Below, one piece after another: positions 35,657-42,912 of a stretch of DNA of 64,000 nucleotides. Numbering within the stretch: the first letter of the stretch is position 1; each line of letters begins with the position of its first letter. Below the pieces are notes generated by a model. It did not search any database, was not told where the DNA came from, and saw nothing but the letters and a program-made list of their open reading frames with translations. Source of the DNA: an uncultured Alphaproteobacteria bacterium (GTDB lineage Bacteria; Pseudomonadota; Alphaproteobacteria; CAAGCB01; CAG-977). The stretch covers positions 29,808 through 93,807 of the forward strand of contig CALXOZ010000008.1 in the NCBI GenBank assembly GCA_944390195.1. The letters run 5' to 3'. The position numbers and the translations under genes were made by a program.

Positions 35657-36502
35657 TTATTCTCCTCTCTGCAAATACCAGTTTGAATATCTCATTGTTT
35701 CTTTGGCGGGATAGGCCGCAAAGATTTCCGCGTCGTGCGTTTCGTTCCAAGCCGTAAGTCTGGTGGAAATGGCGTTGATGTGGTGGCGCACGATGTCCGC
35801 CGCTGTCGTTTGCGTGTCGTAATCGCAACCGGCGACGCAAATAACGTCTTCTTCTCCGTCGATGTTCGATTGAAGAACAAAGACAAAATCAATCTGTTCA
35901 AGTGGCATATTCAGCTTCTTTGCAACGCCCATGCGGTAAAAGGCTTCTTGCAACGGATAGCCGAGCTTTTCCGGCCAACGCAAAACGGAAGAAATGTCCG
36001 AAGACGTTTTATAATCGACGATCAGAACGCGGCCTCCGGCAATCTTCTTGATCGCGTCGGCTTTCATTTTGCAGTCAAGGCCGGTTTCTTCGTCCGTCCA
36101 AACAAAGGGCACTTCGCATTTTCCGCCGTCAAAAATCAGGTTGGCTAATTTGTGTTTGCGGATTTCGGCGACCATCTTTTGCGCCTTGTCCATTTCCGCC
36201 GGCGAAACGATGATTTTATTCGGGAAAAGAGTCTTTACCTTGTCATATTCCTTGTTGCGGCGGGTTTTGCCGAAGTCCTGAACGACAAAGCGGTTTTCCA
36301 CTTCTTCCGGTTCGAGCAAGAGGCAATGTGTCAGCTTGCCGAAGATCAGCGCGTCGGTTTCTTTGTCTTCCGCTTTATCGGGATTGAAACAAGAGCCTTT
36401 CCAAAACGCATACGTGCTATGATCGTATGCTTTAATCTGTGACGCGGACAGAGCCTTATAAGCAAAATACGCGTCGTCGTTGTTCAATAAACGAATATCC
36501 AT
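35657..36502 (-). CDS. PD-(D/E)XK exonuclease, RecE-like (DUF3799 type)
   Basis: 281 residues. N-terminal L-S-A-S-Q-I-K-A-Y and D-A-L-I-F-G-K-L-T-H-C-L-L-L-E-P-E match the PDDEXK-like exonuclease family found with RecT. Catalytic residues are likely the Asp in K-M-K-A-D-A-I and Asp/Lys in V-L-I-V-D-Y-K-T (about residues 145-170). The following YPLQEAFYRMG is the typical Q-x-A-x-Y helix. It resects double-strand ends in the 5'-3' direction for RecT. It lies between the DUF1351 gene and recT in the leftward early operon. Confidence 0.9.
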   Translation of the reverse strand: MDIRLLNNDDAYFAYKALSASQIKAYDHSTYAFWKGSCFNPDKAEDKETDALIFGKLTHCLLLEPEEVENRFVVQDFGKTRRNKEYDKVKTLFPNKIIVSPAEMDKAQKMVAEIRKHKLANLIFDGGKCEVPFVWTDEETGLDCKMKADAIKKIAGGRVLIVDYKTSSDISSVLRWPEKLGYPLQEAFYRMGVAKKLNMPLEQIDFVFVLQSNIDGEEDVICVAGCDYDTQTTAADIVRHHINAISTRLTAWNETHDAEIFAAYPAKETMRYSNWYLQRGE

Positions 36503-36517
36503 GATGTGTGTTTCCTT

Positions 36518-37426
36518 TTAGTCGATATTTTCAAAAATCGCCGCAATCGCTTTGATTTGCGTAAACAGTTCTTTGACACGCAAGGCGTTTTCCCTGCCGA
36601 CAACAAGCGTCTTGATCTTAAAGAGATATTGTGTTGTGTCCACTTCCGGCTTCTGTTCGGGCGCGGGTTCGGGAACGACGGGCGCGGCGGCGGGCTGTTC
36701 CGGTTTTTGCGTTTTGACGAGCAAACCTCTTTTAATGCCCTCTTCCGTGTCAGTCGCAAATTTGCGCATACGGGCGAAGACTTCTTTCAACGGCTTGTCG
36801 GACGTTAAGGCGTTCGACAAAATAAAGTCATTCATTCCGTTGGGGTATTCCTGCCGCAGGCGTTCAGCTTCCTGTGTGATCGCTTCAATTCGTTCCTGTT
36901 TCAGACGTTGGCGTTCGGCTTCTCCGGCAATGCGTTCTTTGACGCGTTCAACGATTTCTCCGAGATCGGAAATAATGCTTTTTTCGGAAGTCGATTTTTT
37001 CAGCCATTTTTCGCGAATGGCAAAGGCGGCGCGGTAGTATTCCATTCCGTTTTCGGAGATGACTTTATCAATCAGGTTGTTCAATTCGCCGCGGCGTTTA
37101 TCAAGTTCTGCCGCTTCAAACGCTTTCACCTGATCGCCCAACGCTTTATAAGTATCGTCGAAAATCTGCTTGACGCTTTTGATCTTGTCCACATAAGGCG
37201 CGATCAATTCCTTATATTTCTTTTCAATCGCTTTGCGGCTTTCATCAATATCTTTGGCGTATTTGTTCAGTTCGGCCATTTCCTTTTTAATGGAAACAAC
37301 GTCGTTTTCGCTGATAACCAAACCTTGATATTTGGCGCAAAGACCGCGCGCCCATTCTTCCGCTTTGGAAAAATCAGCGTCCATTTGAAAGACGGTTTTA
37401 TCTTCAATGACTATCAAATCGTTCAT
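36518..37426 (-). CDS. DUF1351 phage protein
   Basis: 302 residues. The start (E-W-A-R-G-L-C-A-K-Y-Q-G-L-V-I-S-E-N-D-V-V-S-I-K-K-E-M-A-E-L-N-K) is characteristic of DUF1351 proteins encoded beside phage recombination genes. The centre is a long charged coiled coil (about 75-180), then a Pro/Ala linker and a C-terminal part (TTQYLFKIKTLVVGRENALR). Function unknown; its steady association with RecT-type modules suggests a recombination accessory. GGGGGAACACC precedes the start. Confidence 0.82.
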   Translation of the reverse strand: MNDLIVIEDKTVFQMDADFSKAEEWARGLCAKYQGLVISENDVVSIKKEMAELNKYAKDIDESRKAIEKKYKELIAPYVDKIKSVKQIFDDTYKALGDQVKAFEAAELDKRRGELNNLIDKVISENGMEYYRAAFAIREKWLKKSTSEKSIISDLGEIVERVKERIAGEAERQRLKQERIEAITQEAERLRQEYPNGMNDFILSNALTSDKPLKEVFARMRKFATDTEEGIKRGLLVKTQKPEQPAAAPVVPEPAPEQKPEVDTTQYLFKIKTLVVGRENALRVKELFTQIKAIAAIFENID

Positions 37427-37439
37427 GGTGTTCCCCCTA

Positions 37440-37595
37440 TTACGCCGCTTTCAAAATTTTGCAGTAACGGATCGGGAAGCTTTCCCATTGTTTCCGTTTG
37501 CCGCTCCACGTCTGAACCATTCCGTTTCCGGCAGGTATGACAGAGCTTTTCTTCCCGTTCGGGGCGATGACATAAATTCGTTTGTTCTTTTTCAT
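37440..37595 (-). CDS. Small phage protein (51 aa), first gene of the leftward operon
   Basis: Starts MKKNKRIYVIAPNGKKSSVI and ends RYCKILKAA. It is small, very basic and beta-rich, with GAGGGG about 9 bases upstream. It follows directly on the leftward promoter/operator at 37633-37663, so it is the first product made when the repressor is released. No family recognised; a DNA-binding or host-modifying role is possible. Confidence 0.6.
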   Translation of the reverse strand: MKKNKRIYVIAPNGKKSSVIPAGNGMVQTWSGKRKQWESFPIRYCKILKAA

Positions 37596-37632
37596 GGTGT
37601 TTGTCCCCTCTTTTGTCTCTTTTATGTGTTAT

Positions 37633-37663
37633 GTATACACTTTTATTGTGTATACGTCAACAC
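37633..37663 (-). promoter_or_regulatory. Leftward early promoter with embedded operator (OL-like)
   Basis: On the minus strand TTGACG, 17 bp, TATACA forms the promoter. Inside it lies a perfect dyad, GTATACAC-N7-GTGTATAC, overlapping spacer and -10. Nearly the same 31-bp block recurs in the opposite orientation before cro (39035-39066). Confidence 0.8.
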
Positions 37664-37757
37664 AAAAAACGTGTAAAACTTAGAATTGATATGAAAGAGA
37701 TGAAAAAGAGCGGAAAAGCTGTTATTCTAAATAAATGATTTTCGCGGGAAAAGTGTC

Positions 37758-37881
37758 ATGAAAAAAAATTGTTGTCACGTTTCTTTTATTTTGTGTTTGT
37801 GGCTGTCATGAGCGGAATATTGACCAAAAGAAGGCTTGCCGTTGGTTAGAAAAAGAATGTTCCTATGATTTGGTTAATTGA
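37758..37881 (+). pseudogene. Small lipoprotein gene split by an A8 tract (frameshift or slippage)
   Basis: ATG at 37758 is followed by eight A. In the zero frame the product is only 17 residues (stop at about 37809). Reading through with one A fewer gives a coherent 40-residue lipoprotein: MKKIVVTFLLFCVCGC with a lipobox, then HERNIDQKKACRWLEKECSY and a stop at 37879-37881. The stop overlaps the end of the convergent membrane-protein gene. Either it is a simple frameshift mutation, or polymerase slippage on A8 yields the full product. It is the only plus-strand gene in this stretch, so it may be expressed in the lysogen. Confidence 0.5.
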
Positions 37882-38335
37882 AATCTTTGTCTTTTAACTC
37901 AACAAGTTCAAATAAAAAATTTTGTTCTTCCTTGGTTATAAGTGTTGAAAAACAAAAAAATAAATTTGAAAGATACCCAAGGTATTTAACAATAGCTATT
38001 ATTATAAGTTGATAATAACCGTCAGTAGATTTAGGTAAATAAAAAACAGGATATGTCCTTAAAACGGTAGTTAATGCAACAATAACAAAAAATACGATTA
38101 ATAAACTTACTAATGTTTTTATAAAGGTTTCTGTGACATTGGGATAGATTTTACAACATATGTAAATAAATGAAAGTGTAAATAAAATAGGGGAGGCGTA
38201 CACATGGCAAAGGGTTCCCCAAAACGGCCCAAGAAAACACACAATTAAAAAATTATAGATATAATCTATTATGCCAGCACCGAGAACGGCGGTTGGAATT
38301 GCAATAATTTTTAATGATAATGTTTTTATTGCCAT
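37874..38335 (-). CDS. Multi-pass membrane protein next to the phage repressor
   Basis: 153 residues with four hydrophobic helices (about LKIIAIPTAVLGAGIIDYIY, SPILFTLSFIYICC, TLVSLLIVFFVIVALTTVL, QLIIIAIVKYLGYLSNLFF). It is AT-rich compared with the replication genes nearby. It starts 4 bp after the repressor stop on the same strand, so it should be co-transcribed with the repressor in the lysogen. That suggests a lysogenic-conversion gene such as superinfection exclusion; this is inference. No family recognised. Confidence 0.7.
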   Translation of the reverse strand: MAIKTLSLKIIAIPTAVLGAGIIDYIYNFLIVCFLGPFWGTLCHVYASPILFTLSFIYICCKIYPNVTETFIKTLVSLLIVFFVIVALTTVLRTYPVFYLPKSTDGYYQLIIIAIVKYLGYLSNLFFCFSTLITKEEQNFLFELVELKDKDFN

Positions 38336-38339
38336 GAAT

Positions 38340-38975
38340 TTAGCCTACTTTTTCCGCCTTGAGCGTATAAATAACTTTGCCGACAATTCGAATTTCATTT
38401 ATCGGCGTTGTAAGATTTTCATATTTAGGATTATCCGATTTTATTATAATTTTATCCGTAATGGTGTTTTGAATACGTTTAACCGCGAGGCCTGAAGACA
38501 TTTTGATTAAAAAAAGGCCGTCGCTATCGAGAAAATTCCGAGATATATCTACCAAAACATAATCACCATCGGATAAAGTGGCCTCCATAGAATCCCCGGA
38601 AACACGGATCATTTTTACGTTTTCAGGATTTGTGAAGGTAATCGCTTTAAAATCTTTTGTTGGCATTTGCCACTGACCGACAATATTTTCATCTATATTT
38701 TCAATACCATCACCACAACAGGCAGTAATATCAAGCATATTGATTGTGACATTGTCCGCCGATGAACCTTTTGTAAAATCAACAAATTTGAATTCGTCAG
38801 GCAGAAGTGTTTTAATATCAATTCCCAGAAGCGTTGCCAGTTTTGGAATATGTTTAAGGGGGATGGGATAATTATTTTCAAAGCGATTTATATGTTGTTG
38901 AGAAACCCCCAAAGCTTTACCTAAATCCGCCTGAGAAAGTCTTAATTCTTCTCGTTTTTTTTTAATTAAATTCAT
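38340..38975 (-). CDS. CI-like phage repressor (XRE helix-turn-helix plus S24 peptidase domain)
   Basis: 211 residues from ATG 38975, with AAGGAG 6 bases upstream. Residues 1-55 form a HTH_3/XRE DNA-binding domain (LRLSQADLGKALGVSQQHIN). The C-terminal half is the LexA/CI S24 domain, with the catalytic Ser in R-V-S-G-D-S-M-E-A and Lys in G-L-A-V-K-R-I. An Ala/Cys-Gly-like pair (TACCGDGIE) near residue 75 may be the cleavage region. It would keep the prophage silent and be inactivated by RecA after DNA damage. It is transcribed away from cro, across the shared operator region. Confidence 0.93.
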   Translation of the reverse strand: MNLIKKKREELRLSQADLGKALGVSQQHINRFENNYPIPLKHIPKLATLLGIDIKTLLPDEFKFVDFTKGSSADNVTINMLDITACCGDGIENIDENIVGQWQMPTKDFKAITFTNPENVKMIRVSGDSMEATLSDGDYVLVDISRNFLDSDGLFLIKMSSGLAVKRIQNTITDKIIIKSDNPKYENLTTPINEIRIVGKVIYTLKAEKVG

Positions 38976-39005
38976 CTGAATCTCCTTACAAAATATTTTG
39001 CACAA

Positions 39006-39034
39006 ATTACGTGTATATGTAAAACACTAAAAAT
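39006..39034. promoter_or_regulatory. Repressor-side operator region
   Basis: The stretch holds GTGTATATGTAAAACAC (39011-39027), an imperfect dyad whose half-site GTGTATA matches the operator at 37633-37663. It lies just upstream of the repressor RBS and probably controls the repressor's own promoter. Confidence 0.5.
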
Positions 39035-39066
39035 GTGTTGACGTTTACACAATAAAAGTGTTAAAC
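39035..39066 (+). promoter_or_regulatory. Rightward early promoter with embedded operator (OR-like)
   Basis: TTGACG (39038-39043), 17 bp, TTAAAC (39061-39066). It contains GTTTACAC-N7-GTGTTAAAC, an imperfect version of the dyad at 37633-37663. The two 31-32 bp blocks differ at only three or four positions. Confidence 0.78.
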
Positions 39067-39087
39067 CCGTCTATAGGAGGTGTTAAA

Positions 39088-39285
39088 ATGAAACTGTCGG
39101 ACTTTATGAAGAAAAAGAACTTGAGGGTGTCCGAGGTGGCTAGACAGCTAGGGATTCCGTATGAATACGTTCGGCGTTACCTATTGGGCACTATACCTTC
39201 TCGGAAAAAAATGAATCGCATAGTTGAGTGGTCCTGCGGTGAGGTCTCGCCCAATGATTTTTACGAAGAACCGAAAGAGAGGTAA
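39088..39285 (+). CDS. Cro-like helix-turn-helix regulator
   Basis: 65 residues from ATG 39088, with GGAGG 7 bases upstream. It reads MKLSDFMKKKNLRVSEVARQ, then LGIPYEYVRRYLLGTIPSRK, a clear helix-turn-helix, and MNRIVEWSCGEVSPNDFYE typical of Cro/YdaS-like proteins. It is the first gene of the rightward operon and divergent from the repressor, the classic cro position. Confidence 0.85.
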   Translation: MKLSDFMKKKNLRVSEVARQLGIPYEYVRRYLLGTIPSRKKMNRIVEWSCGEVSPNDFYEEPKER

Positions 39286-39511
39286 AGCGATCGATTTCTT
39301 TTCGATAAGTTCGGTAACAAAGTATGTATCCCCGCTTGAGGATTTTTTGGAAGAAACAAAAATGTCCCCTACGGCGTTCGGCGTAAAGGCAAAAGCCGAG
39401 CCGAATTTCGTCTTCACGTTACGGGCGGGGCGAGAGTGCCGCGAAGACGTTCAGGAACGCGTAACGGAATTTATGGATAACTACAAAAAGGATCAGAACG
39501 ATGGAAGTTAA
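39254..39511 (+). CDS. Small phage HTH protein
   Basis: 85 residues from ATG 39254, with GAGG about 9 bases upstream; overlaps the end of cro by 32 bp. The core P-T-A-F-G-V-K-A-K-A-E-P-N-F-V-F-T-L-R-A-G-R-E-C-R-E-D-V is the pattern of small phage helix-turn-helix proteins (FGxxAxxxPNFVxxLRxGR). The N-terminus before residue 25 is uncertain because the region overlaps cro. It is probably a second early regulator. Confidence 0.65.
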   Translation: MIFTKNRKRGKAIDFFSISSVTKYVSPLEDFLEETKMSPTAFGVKAKAEPNFVFTLRAGRECREDVQERVTEFMDNYKKDQNDGS

Positions 39512-39848
39512 AGGAATTACAGATTTGCTTAAAAATATGGAAGACGGGCAGTTGGAAGTCGATCTGACGGACGAACTGTCCAAAATCGTTAAGGCCGTCG
39601 GCAAAATGGTTGAAGACGGAACGACGAAAACGGCAAAGGGCACGTTGTCCATCACGTTGGATATTGTGAACGAACAGGGCGTTTTCTACGTCTTGTCGAA
39701 AACGAAAACGTCCTTGCCGGTTATGCCGCGCCGCAAGTCGATTTACTACAAAAGCGGCGACGGCAATTTGATTACGGAAAATCCCAATCAGTTGAAATTA
39801 CCCATCGCGGTTGTTCAAGAAATGCCGCGCATCGTCAACAACGCTTAA
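39501..39848 (+). CDS. Hypothetical phage protein (115 aa)
   Basis: Starts MEVKGITDLLKNMEDGQLEV inside the end of the previous gene (11-bp overlap). The middle is beta-rich (GTLSITLDIVNEQGVFYVLS), followed by PRRKSIYYKSGDGNLITENP. It resembles small conserved proteins next to DUF2303 genes in alphaproteobacterial phages, but I cannot name a family. Probably early DNA metabolism or host modification. Confidence 0.75.
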   Translation: MEVKGITDLLKNMEDGQLEVDLTDELSKIVKAVGKMVEDGTTKTAKGTLSITLDIVNEQGVFYVLSKTKTSLPVMPRRKSIYYKSGDGNLITENPNQLKLPIAVVQEMPRIVNNA

Positions 39849-39863
39849 TAAGGAATAAGCATC

Positions 39864-40757
39864 ATGGAAAAAATCATGGAAGAAAACAAACAGGGTATTG
39901 AAGCCTTAAACGAAATTCTCAAGGAATTGAACGAACCGAAGACGGTTGAAATCGACGGTCGGACAATGATTTTCTATCCGTCTGGACTGGAAAAAATTGA
40001 CGTTTCCGAGATCACCGAACGTCTGCAAAAAGCCCCGAAAAGCCTTGAGGGATATGCGCCCCTGCATTCACAGGAGAGTTTTTGCGATTACGTCAATCGG
40101 TTCAAAGACGAAGACAGCGCGATTTTCTTTGATGAAACAGATAACAGGTTTGTTGCCGTGTTCGATTTTGACAAGGGCGGCGCAGAGAAAAAAGCGCGGT
40201 GGCGTAAGCACGGCGCGAAGTATGAGGCAAAAGTCAGTGACGAGCTGAAATTATGGACGCATTATAACGAAGAATGGTTAAGTCAGGAAGCCTTTGCCGC
40301 GTTTTTGGAAAAGCGTTGTTTGGACTTTATCGAAGCCGACGAAGAACATTTTCCGGAGGAAACTAAGCGTTTGCGCGCATTGTTGGGCGGCCGGTTCGCA
40401 ACGCCAACGCAGATGTTGGAGCTTGGACGCGGCATTGACATTATGCGCGACCAAAAAGCCGCCGTTATGTATAACCGGCAGACCGGAGCGCGTTCGATCA
40501 AGTTTGAAGACACCGACAAAGGCGTGGATGTTCCCTCGTTGTTTATGATCGCAATCCCGATGTATAAGAACGGCAAATCTTATTATTCGTTGCCGGCTCA
40601 AATCCGGTTCCGCGTCCGTGAGGGCGTTGTTTCTTGGCAATATGAACTTCACCGCTTGGAAGAAAGCGAAGAAGCCGCCATTAAAGGCATGATCGACGAG
40701 ATCAAGAAAGAAACCGGCTTGCCGGTGTTCTTGGGTAATCAGGCCGACTTACCTTGA
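39864..40757 (+). CDS. DUF2303 (YfdQ-like) phage protein
   Basis: 297 residues with AAGGAA 8 bases before ATG 39864. Signature segments: SLEGYAPLHSQESFCDYVNR, FKDEDSAIFFDETDNRFVAV and FDFDKGGAEKKARWRKHGAKYE, then EEWLSQEAFAAFLEKRCLDF, and a C-terminal FMIAIPMYKNGKSYYSLPAQIRFRVREG. This layout fits DUF2303, common in temperate phages of proteobacteria, with unknown function. It ends in a TGATG overlap with the VRR-NUC gene. Confidence 0.88.
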   Translation: MEKIMEENKQGIEALNEILKELNEPKTVEIDGRTMIFYPSGLEKIDVSEITERLQKAPKSLEGYAPLHSQESFCDYVNRFKDEDSAIFFDETDNRFVAVFDFDKGGAEKKARWRKHGAKYEAKVSDELKLWTHYNEEWLSQEAFAAFLEKRCLDFIEADEEHFPEETKRLRALLGGRFATPTQMLELGRGIDIMRDQKAAVMYNRQTGARSIKFEDTDKGVDVPSLFMIAIPMYKNGKSYYSLPAQIRFRVREGVVSWQYELHRLEESEEAAIKGMIDEIKKETGLPVFLGNQADLP

Positions 40758-41134
40758 TGAAGCAGTTACCGGTAAAAATTTCGGAGCATGACACGCAGAA
40801 GGCGATTGTTCGCCTTTTGCGGCTTGCCGGTTGTTTGATAATCGGCTCTGACGTTATGGACGGATTGAAATTTTTCACAGACGCAGACAGACGGCGTTAT
40901 GTGTTCATCAATCACCACAAAGATATGGGCTACACCAAAGGACAACCGGATTTTATCTTTGTTTACCGGAACCGCGTTTTTTTTGCCGAAATGAAAACGG
41001 CGACAGGAAGGCAATCACCAGAACAAAAGGAATTTCAAAGACAACTTGAAGCCGCCGGACAGACATATCTTGTATGGCGTTCCGTTCAAGATTGCGTTGA
41101 CTTCATACGAAACACAGGGGTTGAACATGGCTAA
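40757..41134 (+). CDS. VRR-NUC domain nuclease
   Basis: 125 residues from ATG 40757 (TGATG overlap with the DUF2303 stop). It contains the single-domain VRR-NUC fold: S-E-H-D-T-Q-K-A-I-V-R-L-L-R near the N-terminus, K-G-Q-P-D-F-I-F-V with the catalytic Asp, F-F-A-E-M-K-T with Glu and Lys, and GRQSPEQKEFQRQLEAAGQT. Phage members are structure-specific endonucleases that may act on replication or recombination intermediates. The replication initiator starts inside its last codons. Confidence 0.92.
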   Translation: MKQLPVKISEHDTQKAIVRLLRLAGCLIIGSDVMDGLKFFTDADRRRYVFINHHKDMGYTKGQPDFIFVYRNRVFFAEMKTATGRQSPEQKEFQRQLEAAGQTYLVWRSVQDCVDFIRNTGVEHG

Positions 41135-41933
41135 ACAATTTGCACCACACATTTACAGGGATTGGCTGCCGCTATTTATGACATTACCGGCAGAACAGGC
41201 GGCGGAAGTCTTAAAAGGTATTGCCGGTTTTCCCGATTACGAAGTTAAAGGCGTTGCGATTTGGGAGTTTTTCAAATCTCAACTGGAAAAAGAGTATTCG
41301 GCTTTTGCCGGACGAAGCGAAAAGGCGCGTTGCTCTGCCTCTGTTCGCTGGAATGCTGACGCAAAAAACGAAATGCGAAGCGATGCGTTTCAATGCGATT
41401 ACATAAAAGAAGATGCGAACGTATGCGAACGCATAAAAACGCATATCGAAAAATGCGACCGTATACCAAAAGATGTGAACGCACAAAATGAAATGCAAAC
41501 GGATACAAACGAATGCGAAAATATGCAAACGCATAATGCGCAATGCGAATGTATGCGAAGCGATGCGAACACGTTCACAAAAAGAAAAAAAGAAAAGATA
41601 CCCCCTGCACCCCCAGAAAAAGAAAAAAATAAAAATACATATACCCCCACAAACACAAGTGTTTGTACCCCCAAAGCCAAAAACGGCGTTTTTGTGCCTC
41701 CAAGCGTTGAGGAAGCGCAAGCCTATATAGCCGAAAAAGGCTATTCGGTGGATGCAGAGCGGTTCGTTGATTTTTACACCGCTAAAGGTTGGGTTGTTGG
41801 AAAAAGCCCGATGAAAGACTGGAAAGCGGCTGTAAGAACGTGGGAACGCGACAAACAAAACGCGATTTCGACCGGTACGGTTGTTTCGTTCGGCGTTAAA
41901 AGCGGGACTTATGCGGGAGGGACGCCGCTATGA
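41127..41933 (+). CDS. Phage replication initiator-like protein with internal origin
   Basis: 268 residues from ATG 41127, AGGGG 6 bases upstream. The N-terminus (APHIYRDWLPLFMTLPAEQA through WEFFKSQLEKEYSAFAGRSE) resembles the DUF6291-type domain of phage replication proteins. Residues about 72-150 are a 10-residue repeat with Cys or Asn/Glu at fixed places (for example D-Y-I-K-E-D-A-N-V-C, E-N-M-Q-T-H-N-A-Q-C). This is the translation of a 10-bp DNA iteron array. After a Pro/Lys linker, the C-terminal part (VEEAQAYIAEKGYSVDAERF through MKDWKAAVRTWER) is the winged-helix-like end of phage DnaD/O-type initiators. It sits before a DnaC-like loader, like lambda O before P. Confidence 0.82.
   Translation: MAKQFAPHIYRDWLPLFMTLPAEQAAEVLKGIAGFPDYEVKGVAIWEFFKSQLEKEYSAFAGRSEKARCSASVRWNADAKNEMRSDAFQCDYIKEDANVCERIKTHIEKCDRIPKDVNAQNEMQTDTNECENMQTHNAQCECMRSDANTFTKRKKEKIPPAPPEKEKNKNTYTPTNTSVCTPKAKNGVFVPPSVEEAQAYIAEKGYSVDAERFVDFYTAKGWVVGKSPMKDWKAAVRTWERDKQNAISTGTVVSFGVKSGTYAGGTPL
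41351..41570 (+). repeat. Phased 10-bp iteron array, candidate phage replication origin
   Basis: Twenty-two successive decamers from 41351 to 41570, consensus NNATGCGAAC. ATGCG or a one-base variant starts at 41373, 41383, 41393, 41413, 41423, 41453, 41493, 41513, 41523, 41543, 41553 and 41563, always the third base of the decamer. The exact one-helical-turn spacing puts every site on the same face. It lies inside the initiator gene, as iterons do inside lambda O. An A-rich tract follows directly. Confidence 0.82.
41577..41666 (+). other. A-rich tract and palindrome beside the iterons
   Basis: An A-rich, nearly T-free strand (41577-41640), interrupted by C-runs, is followed by a perfect dyad ACAAACAC-AA-GTGTTTGT (41649-41666) flanked by ACCCCC on both sides. 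It would suit an unwinding element; no data in the sequence prove it. Confidence 0.5.
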
Positions 41934-42487
41934 TCGTTTTACCGAGATTTGAAAAAGCGTCTTTCGACAACTACGAATGCACGACAAACGAACAACGCCG
42001 GCTTATAGAAGCTTTGCGCCGCGGCGTTCAACAGGGTTTTGACCGAAATATCGTCATTCTAGGAAGCGTCGGAACCGGAAAGACGCACCTTGCCTTTGCC
42101 GTCAAAAACGCCCTTTCCAAAGTGGACGAGTTTCGCGGAATGAAATTCTACACGGACGACCGTTGCGCCTATACGACGGCAAAAACGCTGATTGATGACA
42201 TTCACGAAGCTTGGAAAGATCGAGATTGCGAAAATCCCGTCTATAAGCTGACGAAAACGGATTTGCTGATCTTGGACGAAATGGGGCTGTCCCAAAACGA
42301 ACGGACGGAGCTTTACGATCTTATCAACGCCAGATATGAACGCTGCAAGCCGATGATCTGTATTTCCAACAACACGCCCGCCGAACTTCAAAACGTGTTG
42401 GGGCAAAGAATTTACGACCGGATTTCCGGCGGAGCGGAGTTTTTCGAGATTTCAGGGACGAGTTACAGGCAAAGGGGGAACGCATGA
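41930..42487 (+). CDS. DnaC-like helicase loader ATPase (IstB/DnaC family)
   Basis: 185 residues. Walker A is I-L-G-S-V-G-T-G-K-T-H-L (about 42-52), Walker B L-L-I-L-D-E-M-G (about 121), sensor-like I-C-I-S-N-N-T-P, and an Arg-rich end with Q-R-I-Y-D-R-I-S-G-G. These match the AAA+ DnaC/IstB helicase loaders. It starts in the stop of the initiator gene (ATGA), so initiator and loader are made together to recruit the host DnaB to the phage origin. The N-terminal helicase-binding part is short. Confidence 0.92.
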   Translation: MIVLPRFEKASFDNYECTTNEQRRLIEALRRGVQQGFDRNIVILGSVGTGKTHLAFAVKNALSKVDEFRGMKFYTDDRCAYTTAKTLIDDIHEAWKDRDCENPVYKLTKTDLLILDEMGLSQNERTELYDLINARYERCKPMICISNNTPAELQNVLGQRIYDRISGGAEFFEISGTSYRQRGNA

Positions 42488-42912
42488 GAGAGGTCAAGGA
42501 CACAAAGGACATCTGCAAGATTGAAGACGTCGAAATGCGCATCTATCATTCCTTCCGTGTTTATCGCCGCCTGCCGTTTGATGCGCCGAAGGATTACGCC
42601 TGTTATCTGGGGCGTTTTATCAAAACGGACGTGAACGACATACAGGAACATGAACGCTTTATAGGGCGCGACATCGCTTTGGCGGAAGAAGTAGGCGTGG
42701 AATGGTGGCACGATATGCCCGTTGACATTGAAGACAAGACGCTGATCTGTTTTCGCTGCGGTGCGCCCGCCGGAACGGCGGGGTATTGGTCGGGCGTCCG
42801 GTCGTGGAAGATCGTCGCGGCGGAATTTCACATTCACAGAAACACGGCAAAAAACAGATGGAACACGGCGATGAAAGCGATTTTTGAATACGTTTGCCGA
42901 AAAAACTGTTGA
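42484..42912 (+). CDS. DUF6362-like phage protein with helix-turn-helix end
   Basis: 142 residues, ATGA-coupled to the loader gene. Middle: PVDIEDKTLICFRCGAPAGT, then RSWKIVAAEFHIHRNTAKNR, a clear HTH like that of sigma factors and small phage antitermination or late regulators. Two Cys (C-F-R-C) may bind metal, but no second pair is seen. The family name DUF6362 is my best match from memory. It is the last clear gene of the early rightward operon, the usual place for a late-gene activator. Confidence 0.65.
   Translation: MREVKDTKDICKIEDVEMRIYHSFRVYRRLPFDAPKDYACYLGRFIKTDVNDIQEHERFIGRDIALAEEVGVEWWHDMPVDIEDKTLICFRCGAPAGTAGYWSGVRSWKIVAAEFHIHRNTAKNRWNTAMKAIFEYVCRKNC

Noticed and set aside
36908..37540. 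A 210-codon plus-strand frame over the DUF1351 gene
   Set aside because: Antisense mirror of a coiled-coil gene; Phe-rich composition is the complement of Lys/Glu codons.
41371..41570. Cys-containing 10-residue repeats read as a metal-binding protein domain
   Set aside because: The repetition is stricter at the DNA level (10-bp phase) than in the peptide, so a DNA element is the better reading.
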